Assembly (NCBI GenBank): GCA_041398665.1
Contig: JAWKUH010000008.1
Location: forward strand, 1 to 64,000
Reading direction: 5' to 3'
Length of the DNA: 64,000 nt
Origin: Rohdeia sp041398665
GTDB lineage: Bacteria; Planctomycetota; UBA1135; GCA-002686595
This document shows positions 35,951-46,088 of this stretch, piece after piece. Position numbers and translations under genes: made by a program. Positions within the stretch are counted from its first letter, which is position 1. Each line of letters begins with the position of its first letter. The notes under the pieces are model-generated. The model was not told where the DNA came from and ran no database searches. It worked only from the letters and a program-made list of their open reading frames with translations.

Positions 35951-38677
35951 TCAGTTCACCGCGAGTGTGAATCCGACCACGATCGCGTTGTAGGTGGCGT
36001 GGCACGCGATCGACGCCCACAGCGAGCCGCGGCGCTCGAGCACCCACCCCGCCGCGAGTCCGAGAACGAACACGGGCAGCGCGGACACGAGCGGGTGGCA
36101 GGCCGCGAAGAGCGCGGCGGAGAGCAGGATGGCGGCGCGCGAGCCCATCGTGCTGCGGAAGCCCCGCTGCACCGCGCCGCGGAAGATCAGTTCCTCGAAC
36201 AGCGGCGCCGCCAGGATCGCGAGCAGCGCCACGGCGACGACGCTCGTACCGTTGCCGCAGGAGAGCAGGTCCGGCGTGCCCGCGCGGAGCTCGCGGTAGG
36301 CCTCGAAGCGCTCGGCCACGAGGAGGTACGCGACGCCGAGTGCAGCGCACGCCAGCCCGGCTCGCGCGCCGAACGCCGCGTCGCGGATCGTGCCGGCCGA
36401 CGTGCGAGCGAGGGCGAGGCGCGACACGAGGTCGAACACGCCGCGCGACCAGAACGTCCCGACCAGCGTGGCGACCGCCGCGAGGCCGCCGAACACGAAT
36501 CCGAGCAGCGCGCCGAGATCGGGTGAACCGTCCGACAGACGCACCATCGTCGCCACGACGACCTGGACCTGGAAGAACACGAGGACCGCGACCAACCCGT
36601 CGACGGCGAGGACCGTGGGCTCGGGTTCGCTCGTGGGGTCGAGGAGCTGCGGCGCGCGGAGCTCGACGCGCTGCCACATGGCCGCCGCGATCGCGCCGAG
36701 CACGACGGTCTGCACGACCGCGTTCCAGACCTGACCCTGCGCGATGCTCGCCGCGAACACAGCCATGAGGGCGAGCAGGAACAGGCGCGACATGGCGGCG
36801 CGCATGCGGCCCGGCTCGACCCTACCGAGTTCGAGCATCGCGACCGCGCCCGCCGTCATGCCGAACGCGACGACGCCGCCGAGAGCGAGGACCGCGAGCA
36901 CGAGACCGCCGACGGGGTTCGACGGCGTCGCGAGGAACGGCGCCGCCACGACGATCAGCGCCGGGAAGAGCAGGACCGCGACGCTCCACGTCGCGACCTT
37001 GCGCATGAAGAGGCGCGTGAGGGGGACCGGGAACGTCGAGAGCAGCGCGATGCCGCTGCGCTCGCTCTGCGCGATGGCGTTCGAGGCGAGGACGGTCGAG
37101 TAGCCGCCGAAGCCGAAGGCGGCCGCGCAGACCTGGGCGAAGGTGAAGTCCGGCATCACCCCGAAACTCGCGTGCTGCACGACCTGGACGCCGAGCAGGA
37201 CGATCGGGAGGACGAAGAGCATCGTCGCGACCTGGCGGTCGCGCCGGATCGCGCGGAGCTCCTTGCCCACCATGCCGATCCCGTGTGCGGTGCGGTCGAC
37301 ACCGGCGTGGCCCTCGTGTCCGCCGCCGAGCGATCGTGCGAGACCGCCGCTCGCCGTGCGTTCGACGACGACGAGCGCACCCGCGAACGCGCCGGCGACG
37401 AGGACGATCGAGACGCCGACGGCGACGAGCGGCGAGACGAGTGCGGTACCCGCCGCCGCGGCGATCACCGAGCCGACGCTCGTCGACGCCGTGAACGACA
37501 GGGCGTGCACGAACACGTCCGGGACGAGGGGGCGCGCCGTCATGCCGAAGCCCCACACGGCGACGATGCCGCCGAGGAGCGTGGCGGCGCCGACCACGCG
37601 CTCCGCACGCTTGCGCGTCGCTCCGGCGACGAGCCGCTGCTCGAGCACGGTCTGGAGCACCGAGACCAGGAGCAACGCACCGAACGCGAGCGCCGCGCCG
37701 ACGCCGAGTGCCGACCAGATCTCCGCCCCAGCGCCGTACGAGAACGTCGCGAGCAGGACCGCGAGCGGCAGCGTGACGAGCCAGAGGCTCCCGAGCTGCC
37801 TCACGACGCGCGACGCGAAGATCGTGCGCGCGGTCACGGGAAAGCCGAAGAGCCACGGCAGTTCCCAGTCCGCTCTCCCGAACCGCCCGCGAAGTGGGAC
37901 GAGCGTCATGCACAGGATCGCGAACGCCACGAGTGCGGTGAACGCGACGGCGGCGAGGACGACGGTCGCGCGACCGTCGCCCGAGAGCGGGATCGTCCTC
38001 GGGTCCGTGGGCAGCCCGAAGCGTGTGTCGAGGTACCTGAAGCCGGAACGACCCCGGCGCGTCGCGGTCTCGATCAGGAGGTCGACGTACGCCGATTCCG
38101 TGTCGATCGAGATCAGGACGGGTTCGTCCGTCGTGCCGGACGACGAGCCGAAGCTGCCGCCGCTGCCCGGACCGTGTCCCGAGTCGATGTCGAAGTCGAA
38201 CGGCGGCTCCGGTCCGTCCTCGGGGACGCGGCCTTCTCTCGCCGCGACGAAGAGGGCGTAGCGGCGGAGGTCCGTCGAGGTGCGCGGTCCGGGCGACTCC
38301 TTGTACCGCTCGGCGGCCTCGACGAGTCGTTCCACGTTCTCGGGGTCCGCATGCCGCAGGACGATCGGTCCGCCCGAGTCCGGGAGGTACGTCGTCGCCT
38401 CGACCGCGACGCCGCCCCAGAAGTTCGTCGCGACGCGCCACGCCATCCCGCTCATCATCGCGGCCCAGAACAGCAGCAGCACGCCGAACCCGACGAGCGC
38501 CAGAGCCGTCACCGGCTTGCGCCTCGCGATGGCCGTCTTGTCGACCGACAGCTTCTGCGTGCCCGCGACGCGCATGTTCGAGCGCCAGCGGTTCAGGATG
38601 CGGCGCCACGCGAGGCCGAGCATCAACCGCGCGACGCGCGCGGTGGACGGCGGCGCCGGTCTCTCGCGACGACTCAC
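35951..38677 (-). CDS. ABC-2-type permease fused to CPBP-family membrane protease domain
   Basis: 908 residues. The first 700 hold several membrane helices around a soluble insertion (about 90-230, low-complexity GSGGSFGSSSGTTDEP), as in NatB-type ABC-2 exporters. The final 180 residues are a CPBP/CAAX-protease-like domain with EELIFRGAVQR (EExxxR), a conserved His in FAACHPLVSALPVF, and a last HATYNAI. It starts at GTG 38677, overlapping the stop of the ATPase gene. ATPase and permease together form an exporter; the CPBP part may process or protect against a peptide. The substrate is unknown. Confidence 0.82.
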   Translation of the reverse strand: MSRRERPAPPSTARVARLMLGLAWRRILNRWRSNMRVAGTQKLSVDKTAIARRKPVTALALVGFGVLLLFWAAMMSGMAWRVATNFWGGVAVEATTYLPDSGGPIVLRHADPENVERLVEAAERYKESPGPRTSTDLRRYALFVAAREGRVPEDGPEPPFDFDIDSGHGPGSGGSFGSSSGTTDEPVLISIDTESAYVDLLIETATRRGRSGFRYLDTRFGLPTDPRTIPLSGDGRATVVLAAVAFTALVAFAILCMTLVPLRGRFGRADWELPWLFGFPVTARTIFASRVVRQLGSLWLVTLPLAVLLATFSYGAGAEIWSALGVGAALAFGALLLVSVLQTVLEQRLVAGATRKRAERVVGAATLLGGIVAVWGFGMTARPLVPDVFVHALSFTASTSVGSVIAAAAGTALVSPLVAVGVSIVLVAGAFAGALVVVERTASGGLARSLGGGHEGHAGVDRTAHGIGMVGKELRAIRRDRQVATMLFVLPIVLLGVQVVQHASFGVMPDFTFAQVCAAAFGFGGYSTVLASNAIAQSERSGIALLSTFPVPLTRLFMRKVATWSVAVLLFPALIVVAAPFLATPSNPVGGLVLAVLALGGVVAFGMTAGAVAMLELGRVEPGRMRAAMSRLFLLALMAVFAASIAQGQVWNAVVQTVVLGAIAAAMWQRVELRAPQLLDPTSEPEPTVLAVDGLVAVLVFFQVQVVVATMVRLSDGSPDLGALLGFVFGGLAAVATLVGTFWSRGVFDLVSRLALARTSAGTIRDAAFGARAGLACAALGVAYLLVAERFEAYRELRAGTPDLLSCGNGTSVVAVALLAILAAPLFEELIFRGAVQRGFRSTMGSRAAILLSAALFAACHPLVSALPVFVLGLAAGWVLERRGSLWASIACHATYNAIVVGFTLAVN

Positions 38678-39414
38678 GCCTCGTCCGCGGCCTGCGTGAC
38701 CGCGAAGAACACGTCTTCGAGCGTCCCGCCCGGCGCGAGCGAGTCCTTGACCTCGCGGATCGTGCCCGTGGCGACGATGCGGCCCTGCGCGACGATGTCC
38801 ACGCGATCGCAGAGCTTCTCCGCCTGGTCGAGCAGGTGCGTCGAGAAGAACACCGAGCCCCCGCGCGCCGCGAAGTCGCGCACGATGTCCTGCGCGATGC
38901 GTGTGGTGTGCGGATCGAGCCCGTTCGTCGGTTCGTCGAGGATCAGGAGGTCGGGCTCGTGCAGGAGCGCGAAGGCGAACGCGAGCTTCTTCTTCGTGCC
39001 GTGCGAGTAGTTGACGGCGAACTCGTCGAGCTGGTCCGCGATGCGGAAGCCCTCGAGGATCGGTTCGGCGCGGCGCCAGGTCTCCTCCTTCGAGAGCCCG
39101 TGCATGCCGCCGACGAAGCCGATCAGCTCGCGACCCGAGAGGTAGTCGTAGAACTGCGGCTCGTCCGGCAGGTAGCCCACGCGTCGCTTCACCTCGACGC
39201 GATCGGCGAAGCAGTCGAGTCCGTCGATGCGCGCCGTGCCCGCCGTCGGCCGCAGGATGCCCATGAGCATGAGGATCGTCGTGCTCTTGCCCGCGCCGTT
39301 CGGCCCGAGGAACGCGTGCACCGACCCGCGCGCGACGTCGAGGTCGACACCGCGCACCGCTTCCTTCTCACCGAAGGACTTCGTCAGACCGCGAGCTTCG
39401 AGGATCCTGTCCAC
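38674..39414 (-). CDS. ABC exporter ATP-binding protein, NatA-like
   Basis: 246 residues from GTG 39414 (AGGGAG seven bases upstream; the longer frame from 39444 lacks a ribosome site). Walker A is GPNGAGKST and Walker B LLILDEPTNGLD. The signature is the divergent YSHGTKKKLAFA, typical of NatA/CcmA-like exporters, and the switch His is in FFSTHLLDQAE. It powers the fused permease/CPBP protein encoded by the overlapping downstream gene. Confidence 0.92.
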   Translation of the reverse strand: MDRILEARGLTKSFGEKEAVRGVDLDVARGSVHAFLGPNGAGKSTTILMLMGILRPTAGTARIDGLDCFADRVEVKRRVGYLPDEPQFYDYLSGRELIGFVGGMHGLSKEETWRRAEPILEGFRIADQLDEFAVNYSHGTKKKLAFAFALLHEPDLLILDEPTNGLDPHTTRIAQDIVRDFAARGGSVFFSTHLLDQAEKLCDRVDIVAQGRIVATGTIREVKDSLAPGGTLEDVFFAVTQAADEA

Positions 39415-39471
39415 GCGTGAACTCCCTGCACCGGCGCGGACCATAGCCGAGCCGCCCCCCGAGCGGGGACC

Positions 39472-42142
39472 TCAACCCTCGCTCTCTCGCGCCCAGCGGT
39501 CGGCGCGCTCCGCGTCGCCGTTCGATCGGTACCAGGACTCGAGCGTCCCCGCGACGTGGCGCGCGGAACTCGTGAAGCCGAGCGCGACGAGCTCCGCGTG
39601 GCGGCGCTCGAGTTCGGCGAGGATCGCGTCGACGTCGCCCTCGCCGCGCGCGAGTCGGATCGTCGCGAGCCGCGCGCCGAAGACGACGAACGCGGGATCA
39701 CCGGGCGGGAACACGGCGGGCACGGTCTCGGAGGCGCTGCGTGCGAGTACCTCCGCCTCCTCGAGGTCGCCGAGCTCGAGCTTCGCGTCCGCGAGCAGCC
39801 CGCGGGCGCCCACCACGATCGGCGACGGATCGCCGAACACCGTCGGCGCGTGCCCGAGGAACTCGTCGAGCAGACCCTCGGCCTCCCGCGCCGCGTCGTC
39901 GTCGCCGCGCTGCGCGAGCGACTGCGCGTGGTTGTAGATCGCGACGAGCGTCGTGCGGCTGTCGAGCCCCTGACCCGCGCGCCCCACGTCGATCGCCTCG
40001 CGACGCAGCTCGTCGGCGCGGTCCGTGCGCTCCACGCGTTCCATCAGACTCGCCAGGTTGTTGAGTCCGACGACGAGACTCGGGTGGCCCGGCGGGAGGA
40101 TCTCGCGCTTGACGTCGAGGGCGCGCTCGAGCATCGCGCCGGCGCGCTCGAGGTCGCCCGCCTCCTGCAGACAGCTCGCGAGGTTGTTGAGCGCGGTCAG
40201 CGTCAGCGGGTCGCGCGGACCCTTCGTGCGCAGTTGGAAGTCGTAGGCCTCCTCGTAGCGCGGTGCCGCCTCGTCGTGCCGACCGAGAGACGTCAGCACG
40301 TCGGCGAGGTTGTTCGACGCGAGGATCGTCGTCGCGTCGTCCGCGCCGGCGGTGCGCAGGCGCACCTCCTCGAGCTCGCGCAGGATCGGCTCGGCCTCGT
40401 CGTCGCGCCCGGCGAGGTGGAGCGTCGCGCCGAGGTTGCCGAGGAGCTGGAGCGCGAGGTCGTCCTCTGCGCCGAGCACGCGTCGTGCGAGCGGGAGCTG
40501 TCGCTCGAGCAGATCGATCGCCTCGTCCGTCCGCGAGGGCTCCGCGAGTGCGGCGGCGAGCTCGAGCGCCGAGCCGATCGTGCGGAGTCCTCGTCGCCGA
40601 ACTCCTCGCGCCGCAAGGTCGTACGCCGTTTCGAGGTGCGGCAGCGCCTCGAGGAGAAGCGCGCCAGCTTGAGTACGCTGCCCGACGATCCGGTGCAGGT
40701 CGGCGGCGACGGCGGGGAGCCCGTCGGCGTCGTCCGCGAGGCGCCGCTCCGCACGCGCGAGCATCGCGAGCACCATCGTCGGGTCCTCGCCCTCGGCGAC
40801 CGCCGGGTCGAGGCTCATCAGCACGTCCTCGAGGAACACGGCGACCGCGTCGGCACGCACGAGTTCGGCGCGCGCGTCCGCCGCCGACGCGTCGGCCTCG
40901 ATCCGAGCCGCGTTCGCGCGCCGCGCCTCGCCCTCGATCGTGACGACGGCGACGACGAGGCCCGCGAAGACGGCGAGGAGCGCGACGAGCGCCGTCGCGT
41001 GCCGCCGCACGAACTTGCCGACGCGGTACCCGAGCGTCGGCGGTCCCGCCAACACCGGGTCGCCCGCGAGGTGGCGCAAGACGTCGTTCGCGAGCACCGA
41101 CACCGAGTCGTAGCGCCGCGCCGGCTCCTTCTCGAGGCAGCGCATGACGATCCAGTCGAGCTCGCCGCGCACCTCGCGCGCCGTCACGGGGGCGACGGCG
41201 GGACCGACGACGAGGCTCGGCCGCCTGGGCTCGACCTCGAGGACGCATCGACGCAGTTCGTCGATGCCGCCCAGGAAGCCCGAGGCGTCGCGACCGTGCG
41301 GCGGGACGCCGGTCCAGGGCTCGTAGAGCAACGCGCCGAGCCCGTACGTCGGCGCGCGTGTCGACGTCGACGTCGCCCCAGCTGTTCCGGCGCCATCGAG
41401 CTCGGCGCGTCCCGACGAACTGTCCGTCGCGCGTCAGAACGGGGTCGCCGATCGAGCCCTCGACGGCCTTCGCGATGCCGAAGTCGATCACCTTCGGGAT
41501 CCAGGCGTCGCCGACGTGCGTCACGAGCACGTTCGACGGCTTGACGTCGCGGTGGACGACGCCCTTCGTGTGCGCGTGCTGGATCGCGGCGCACACCGCG
41601 ACGAACAGTTCGAGCCGCGCGCCTGCATGAGCCCGTGCCGACGACAGTGCTCGCCGATCGGCACGCCGTCGACGTGCTCCATCGCGAAATGCAGACGCGG
41701 CCGGCGTCGCGCCGCCGTCGAGGATGCGCGCGATCGGTGCTCATGCGCCAGCGCACCGCTCCGCCTCGAAGCGCGCCACGACCTCGCGCGTGTCCATGCC
41801 GGCCTTCAGGACCTTGAGCGCGACGTCGCGCGCAGGCAGCACCGACCTGACGGGCGAGCCACACCGTCCCGAACCCGCCCGACCCGATCTCGCGCACGAG
41901 TCCGCGGTAGGGACCGACGGCGTCGCCCGCCGCGAGTCGTCGACGGGGCGAGTCGTCGGCACGGCGGCGATCGCGGTCGGCATGGAGCGCTCCGCGCGCT
42001 CGTGCGCGGCCAGCAACGAACGCACCCGCGCGAGCAGCGCGTCGTCGCGCCCGCAGGCCTTGAACAGGAACGCCTCGCGCCGCGCCCTTCGAGCTCGAGC
42101 GCCTCGAGGAAAGACCTCCTTCGCGTTCCTCGGCTCAGCCAT
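39472..42142 (-). CDS. Serine/threonine protein kinase with TPR tail, N-terminal half frame-broken
   Basis: The kinase domain is recognisable only by stitching frames between 41300 and 42142: MAEPRNAKEVF (start 42142), LVREIGSGGFGTVWLARQV (P-loop), DVALKVLKAGMDTREVVARF (catalytic Lys), GVVHRDVKPSNVL (HRD), PKVIDFGIAKAVEG (DFG), then from 41331 one clean frame of 619 codons. The clean part holds the end of the kinase lobe (ELDWIVMRCLEKEPARRYDS), one membrane helix (ALVALLAVFAGLVVAVVTI) and many TPRs of the tetratricopeptide_12 type (TILASNNLADVLTSLGRHDE). It is coupled to the ECF sigma gene (8-base overlap), the usual planctomycete pairing. At least four single-base shifts suggest sequence errors; degradation cannot be excluded. 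Confidence 0.8.
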
Positions 42143-42680
42143 CGATCAGCTCGAACAGGCGAGCGCGGGCGAAGGCCCACTCGCGGTGCACGCTGCGCTC
42201 CGAGATGCCCATCGCGGCCGCGGTCTCCGCCGCGGTCAGTCCGCACAGGAAGCGCAACTTCGTGACCTCCGCCGCCGCGGGGTCCTCGGACTCGAGGCGG
42301 CCCAGCGCCTCGGCGATGGCGCTCGCGCGGTCCTCCTCGAGCTCCTGCGCGACGTCGCCGGCGCCGAGCGTGACGCGCGCCATGCCGCCGCCGCGCTTGT
42401 CCGCCCCCGCGCGCCGCGCGTGGTCGACGAGGATGCGGCGCATGGCCTCGGCGGCCGCACCGAAGAAGTGGCGCCGCCCCTGCCAGTCGACGTCGGCGTC
42501 CTTCGCGAGTCGCATCCAGGCCTCGTTGACGAGCGCGGTCGCCTGGAGCGTGTGGTCGCCGCGCTCCTTCGACATCCGTCGCTGCGCGAGCGCCCGGAGC
42601 TCGTCGTAGACGAGGGGGAAGACCTCGCCCGAAGCACCGCCCTCGGCGAGGAGCCTCGTGAGTCGGTCGCCGGGGTCCAT
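42135..42680 (-). CDS. ECF sigma factor paired with the kinase
   Basis: 181 residues. Region 2 (LVYDELRALAQRRMSKE, ATALVNEAWMRLA, GRRHFFGAAAEAMRRILVDHA) and region 4 (TKLRFLCGLTAAETAAAMGI) are those of the planctomycete/acidobacterial ECF group that sits next to serine/threonine kinases. No anti-sigma gene is present; the kinase is the likely controller. ATG 42680 fits the family start. The final TGA overlaps the kinase ATG. Confidence 0.92.
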   Translation of the reverse strand: MDPGDRLTRLLAEGGASGEVFPLVYDELRALAQRRMSKERGDHTLQATALVNEAWMRLAKDADVDWQGRRHFFGAAAEAMRRILVDHARRAGADKRGGGMARVTLGAGDVAQELEEDRASAIAEALGRLESEDPAAAEVTKLRFLCGLTAAETAAAMGISERSVHREWAFARARLFELIDG

Positions 42681-42965
42681 GGTGCGCCGCGCACCGCGAG
42701 CGCGGGACGGCGCGGGCCATCCTAGGGCGACGGCGGCGACGCGGACGTCGGCGGCGCCGCCGTCGGGAGGTGCGGTGGGTTCGCGTCGGACCTGGAGCAC
42801 GGGGAGGGGCGGCGACTCCTCGCCGCTCGAACCCCGTGGCGCGGCGCGGCCGCGATCCCTGCCGTCGAGTTCGACGAAAAAGTGTGAGTTGCCTGGCAGG
42901 GCGCGCCGCCGGACCGCGCCACGGGGGTGGGAGCGACGGATGGGCCGCCGCCCCGCTCGACGACC

Positions 42966-43760
42966 ATGCAGAACACGAACACCGCACCTCTTCGTCCGAC
43001 GACCGCCCCCGGGCGCCTCGCCGTCCTCCTCTTCGCCCTCACCTCCTACGGGATCGGGATGGCGGGCCTCGCCGCCCTCGTCGCCGCGACCTTCGTTCCG
43101 AGTCTGTTCGAGGCGGGACCGGTCCTGGCCGCCACGACCACGGGCGCCGTCGTCGTGAACGTGCTCCTCGTCGCCGCCTTCGGCGTCCAGCACGCGATCA
43201 TGGCCCGCCCCGCGTTCAAGCGGCGCTCCGAGCGGATCGTGCCGAAGCCGGCGCAGCGCTCGCTCTTCGTGCTCCTCGCCGGGGCCATCTCGGCGGGCAT
43301 CGTGTGGTTCTGGCAGCCCCTCGACGCGGTGGTCTGGAGCGTCGACGCCCCGGCGCTCCGCGTCGCCCTCTACGCCCTCGGCGCTACGGGCTGGACCTAT
43401 CTCGTCGTCGCGAGCTTCGCGATCGACCACTTCCACCTGTTCGGCGTCGCGCAGGCCTGGCGGTGCTTCCGGCGCCGCGAGGAACCGGCTCTGCCCATGA
43501 TGCGGCGCCTGATGTACCGTTTCGATCGGCACCCCATCATGACGGGCGTCCTCGTGGGGTTGTGGGCGACGCCGACGATGCGGCTCGACCACCTCGTCCT
43601 CGCGCTCGCGTTCACGAGCTACGTCGTGATCGGCGTCGCCATGGAGGAGCGCGACCTCGTGCGCGAACACGGACGTTCGTACGACGACTACCGTCGTTCG
43701 GTCGGGAGCATCGTCCCGACGTTCGCGCGCCGAGTCGAGCGAACGGCTGCTTTCGAGTGA
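42966..43760 (+). CDS. NnrU/isoprenylcysteine methyltransferase-like membrane protein, MddA-like
   Basis: 264 residues from ATG 42966 with five to six membrane helices. GVQHAIMARPAFKRR, IDHFHLFGVAQAWR, YRFDRHPIMTGVLVGLWATP and MEERDLVREHGRSYDDYRR agree with MddA, the methanethiol S-methyltransferase that makes dimethyl sulfide from methanethiol and SAM; the RHP motif is the SAM-binding signature of this family. NnrU-type relatives have other roles, so the symbol is withheld. Upstream bases (42681-42965, divergent from the ECF gene) show nothing else clear. Confidence 0.75.
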   Translation: MQNTNTAPLRPTTAPGRLAVLLFALTSYGIGMAGLAALVAATFVPSLFEAGPVLAATTTGAVVVNVLLVAAFGVQHAIMARPAFKRRSERIVPKPAQRSLFVLLAGAISAGIVWFWQPLDAVVWSVDAPALRVALYALGATGWTYLVVASFAIDHFHLFGVAQAWRCFRRREEPALPMMRRLMYRFDRHPIMTGVLVGLWATPTMRLDHLVLALAFTSYVVIGVAMEERDLVREHGRSYDDYRRSVGSIVPTFARRVERTAAFE

Positions 43761-43809
43761 TCTGCGAGACCTGCGATCTCGCTTCTCGCGGAGGCGTCGC
43801 GCATGCATC

Positions 43810-45242
43810 ATGGTGCCTTCGATGCGCGACGTCCCCGCGACACCTCCTCTCCCCGCCGATCGAGTCGTCGACCTCGACGGCTACGGGCGACACGCGCTGC
43901 ACGAGAGGAGCGCGACGGGCGCGGCGGCGACGTCCGAGGACGGCGCGGAGCGCGTGGCGCACGTCTTCTGGCGCACGGCGCGCACGTTCGCGGAGCACAC
44001 CGACGCCGCCGACCGGGCGGTGACCGCGCGCGAGTGGTTCGACGACCTCTCGCGCGGGCGCGTGCTCGTGTCGCCGAACGTGCTGGTCGAGACCTCGCAC
44101 GCAGCGACATCGAGACGGTCACCGCGTCGTTCGCCGGCGTCGCCGGCTCCGTCGACCCCGACGAAGTCGTGCGGGCGCTCGCGAACTCGGCGGCGCACGG
44201 CGGATCCGTCGTCGTCGCGCTCGACCGTGTGCGCTGGACGCACCCCGCCGTCCGCGACGCGGCGTTCGGCGTCTTCGGACCGCCGCGGATGCGCGCCTGG
44301 GTCGTCGCGTCGGCCTTCCACCGCGAGGGCGGAGCCGTCGACTGGGTCGGCATGGGCGACGTGGTCGAGCGCGCGGTCCGCATGCTCGACGCCGCCGTGA
44401 CGGAGCACGGCGAGGACCCGCTCTGGCGGCGAGTCGCACTCGGGATCGCCGGACTCGGCGACCTCGAGGCGCGTCTCGGACTGCGGCACGGCGGCGAGGA
44501 AGCACTCGCGCTCGCGCAGCGCGTGGCTTCGACGATCGCCGAACGCGCTCAACGCACGAGCGAGCGACTCGCCGAGTCGTCGGGTTCCTTCGGAGCGTGG
44601 CGATCGACGCGTTGGGCGGCGCTCGGGCGTCCGCGCCGCAACGCGCTCCTGTCCGCGTCGTGGTCGAGCGACGGGCTGTGCGCCGCCGCCGGCGTCTCCG
44701 AGGGCACGCTGCCCGCCGTCGAGGTCCGCGGCGACGTCGGCACGCGAGCGCGTGCCGCCACGGCGGCCGCGGTGCAGCGCGTGTTCGAGGGCTTCGTCCA
44801 CGCGGACTTCGTCGTCGACGACCCCGATCGCGCGGCTGCTGCGGTCGCGCGCGAGGTGCTCGACCGCGACCTGCAGTGCGTGTCGCTCGAGCGCGAGTCC
44901 TCGCTCGAGCTCGTGCCGCGACGCGCGCGGACGGGCGCGCCGCGCATGGAGGTCGCACCGGCGGTGCGGCTCGAAGCGCCCGCGCGCGGTGGTCGTTGGA
45001 CCGTCTACGTCGGCCTCGACGCGAGCGGTCTCGTCGAACGCGAGATCGTGGCCGTCTCGGTGCCGCTCGGGAGCGACGGTCGGCGCCTCGTCGAACTGCT
45101 CGACCAGCGCCTCGCCGGCGGCGGCGGACTCGAGAGCGCTCTCGAGGACTACGACTGCGGCGACGCGGGTCTGCGCGCGTTGCTCGAGGGCTACGTGCAG
45201 GGGCGCGAGTCGCGCGGTCCGGCTCCGCTCCCGCGCTCCTGA
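43810..45242 (+). CDS. Degenerate class II ribonucleotide-reductase-like protein, one frameshift
   Basis: About 478 residues in two frames joined near 44095: VAHVFWRTARTFAEHTDAAD and EWFDDLSRGRVLVSPNVLVE, then SDIETVTASFAGVAG to the stop. The order follows a B12-dependent reductase: N-terminal region, WRRVALGIAGLGDLEARLGL (normally RKIGLGVMGFADML), PRRNALLSASWSSDG (normally LRNATVTTIAPTG) and AVQRVFEGFVHADFVVDDP. The finger-loop Cys motif, the Cys pair and the substrate-binding Ser/Asn are not visible, and it is roughly half the length of the active enzyme. I infer a catalytically dead paralogue. The frameshift is a one-base loss; the rest of the frame is intact. Identification rests on motif order from memory. 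Confidence 0.55.
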
Positions 45243-45276
45243 GTCCCGCCGGACGAGCGGATCGCGGGCGCGCCGC

Positions 45277-45936
45277 CTACTTGCGCAGGTCGTCGAGGTT
45301 GCGGCCCGCGCGCATCGCCTCGACGAAGCGGATGGCCTGCGGCGGGAACGAGTTCACGTCGAAGCGGTCGAACTCGAGCCGCGTGCCGTCGGGCTTCGCG
45401 AGCACGAGGCGCGTGCCGACGATCGTGGGCACGTACTCGCGCGGCTCGAGCGAGGGTTCGAAGCGCACGTCGCCCGAAGCGTTGTCGAAGCCGGTGACCG
45501 ACGCGAGCTCGAGGGTCTCGAGCGGTCCGATCCGCCAGTAGTGCGCGCCGACCTGGACCACGGGCTCCGGCAGTCGGGACGTCGTCTGTTGCGGCACCGT
45601 CTGCAACTGGATGGTCAGGATGTTGTCACCGACGAGGAGCAGGCCCGAGGCCTGCGCGGGGTCGGCAGCCGGCGCCGCCGGGTGGAAGCGGACGAGCCGC
45701 CAGGCTCCTTTGAGCCCGTTCGTCAGCGCCTCGACGCGTTTCGCACTCGCGCGCAGCGCCGGATCGACGAGCTCGTCGTCCTGTTGCGGATCGGTTTCCC
45801 CTCCGTCCGCACCGGTCACGGCGATCGACGCGGTCGTACTCGCGGTCGACTCGGTGAACGCGCTCAGGAGCCCGTTCCCGGTGAGCTGACTCCCGGTCAG
45901 CAGGGCCACGAGGCAGAAGATGGTTCGGGCTCTCAT
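45277..45936 (-). CDS. Secreted protein of unknown function
   Basis: 219 residues from ATG 45936 with a signal peptide (RTIFCLVALLTGSQLTGNGL). After a Thr/Ser-rich linker, two modules resemble small beta-barrel or lipocalin-like folds: LKGAWRLVRFHP, GLLLVGDNILTIQLQT, YVPTIVGTRLVLAKPDG. Similar to lipocalin-like DUF proteins, but no family can be named. Divergent from the DsbD-like gene; 152 bases lie between. Confidence 0.65.
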   Translation of the reverse strand: MRARTIFCLVALLTGSQLTGNGLLSAFTESTASTTASIAVTGADGGETDPQQDDELVDPALRASAKRVEALTNGLKGAWRLVRFHPAAPAADPAQASGLLLVGDNILTIQLQTVPQQTTSRLPEPVVQVGAHYWRIGPLETLELASVTGFDNASGDVRFEPSLEPREYVPTIVGTRLVLAKPDGTRLEFDRFDVNSFPPQAIRFVEAMRAGRNLDDLRK

Positions 45937-46088
45937 GTCGTTCGCTCCTCCCGGACGGACGGCCGCGCGCGAAGAGCCCCCGCACCCGGGCTCCCCGTCC
46001 GCTCCGGACCAGTAGAGTAGCCGCTCCTCCGACCATCGACCTCCCGACGAAGTGCTCCGCCGGCCGCGGAGTTCACGACACGCGAACC

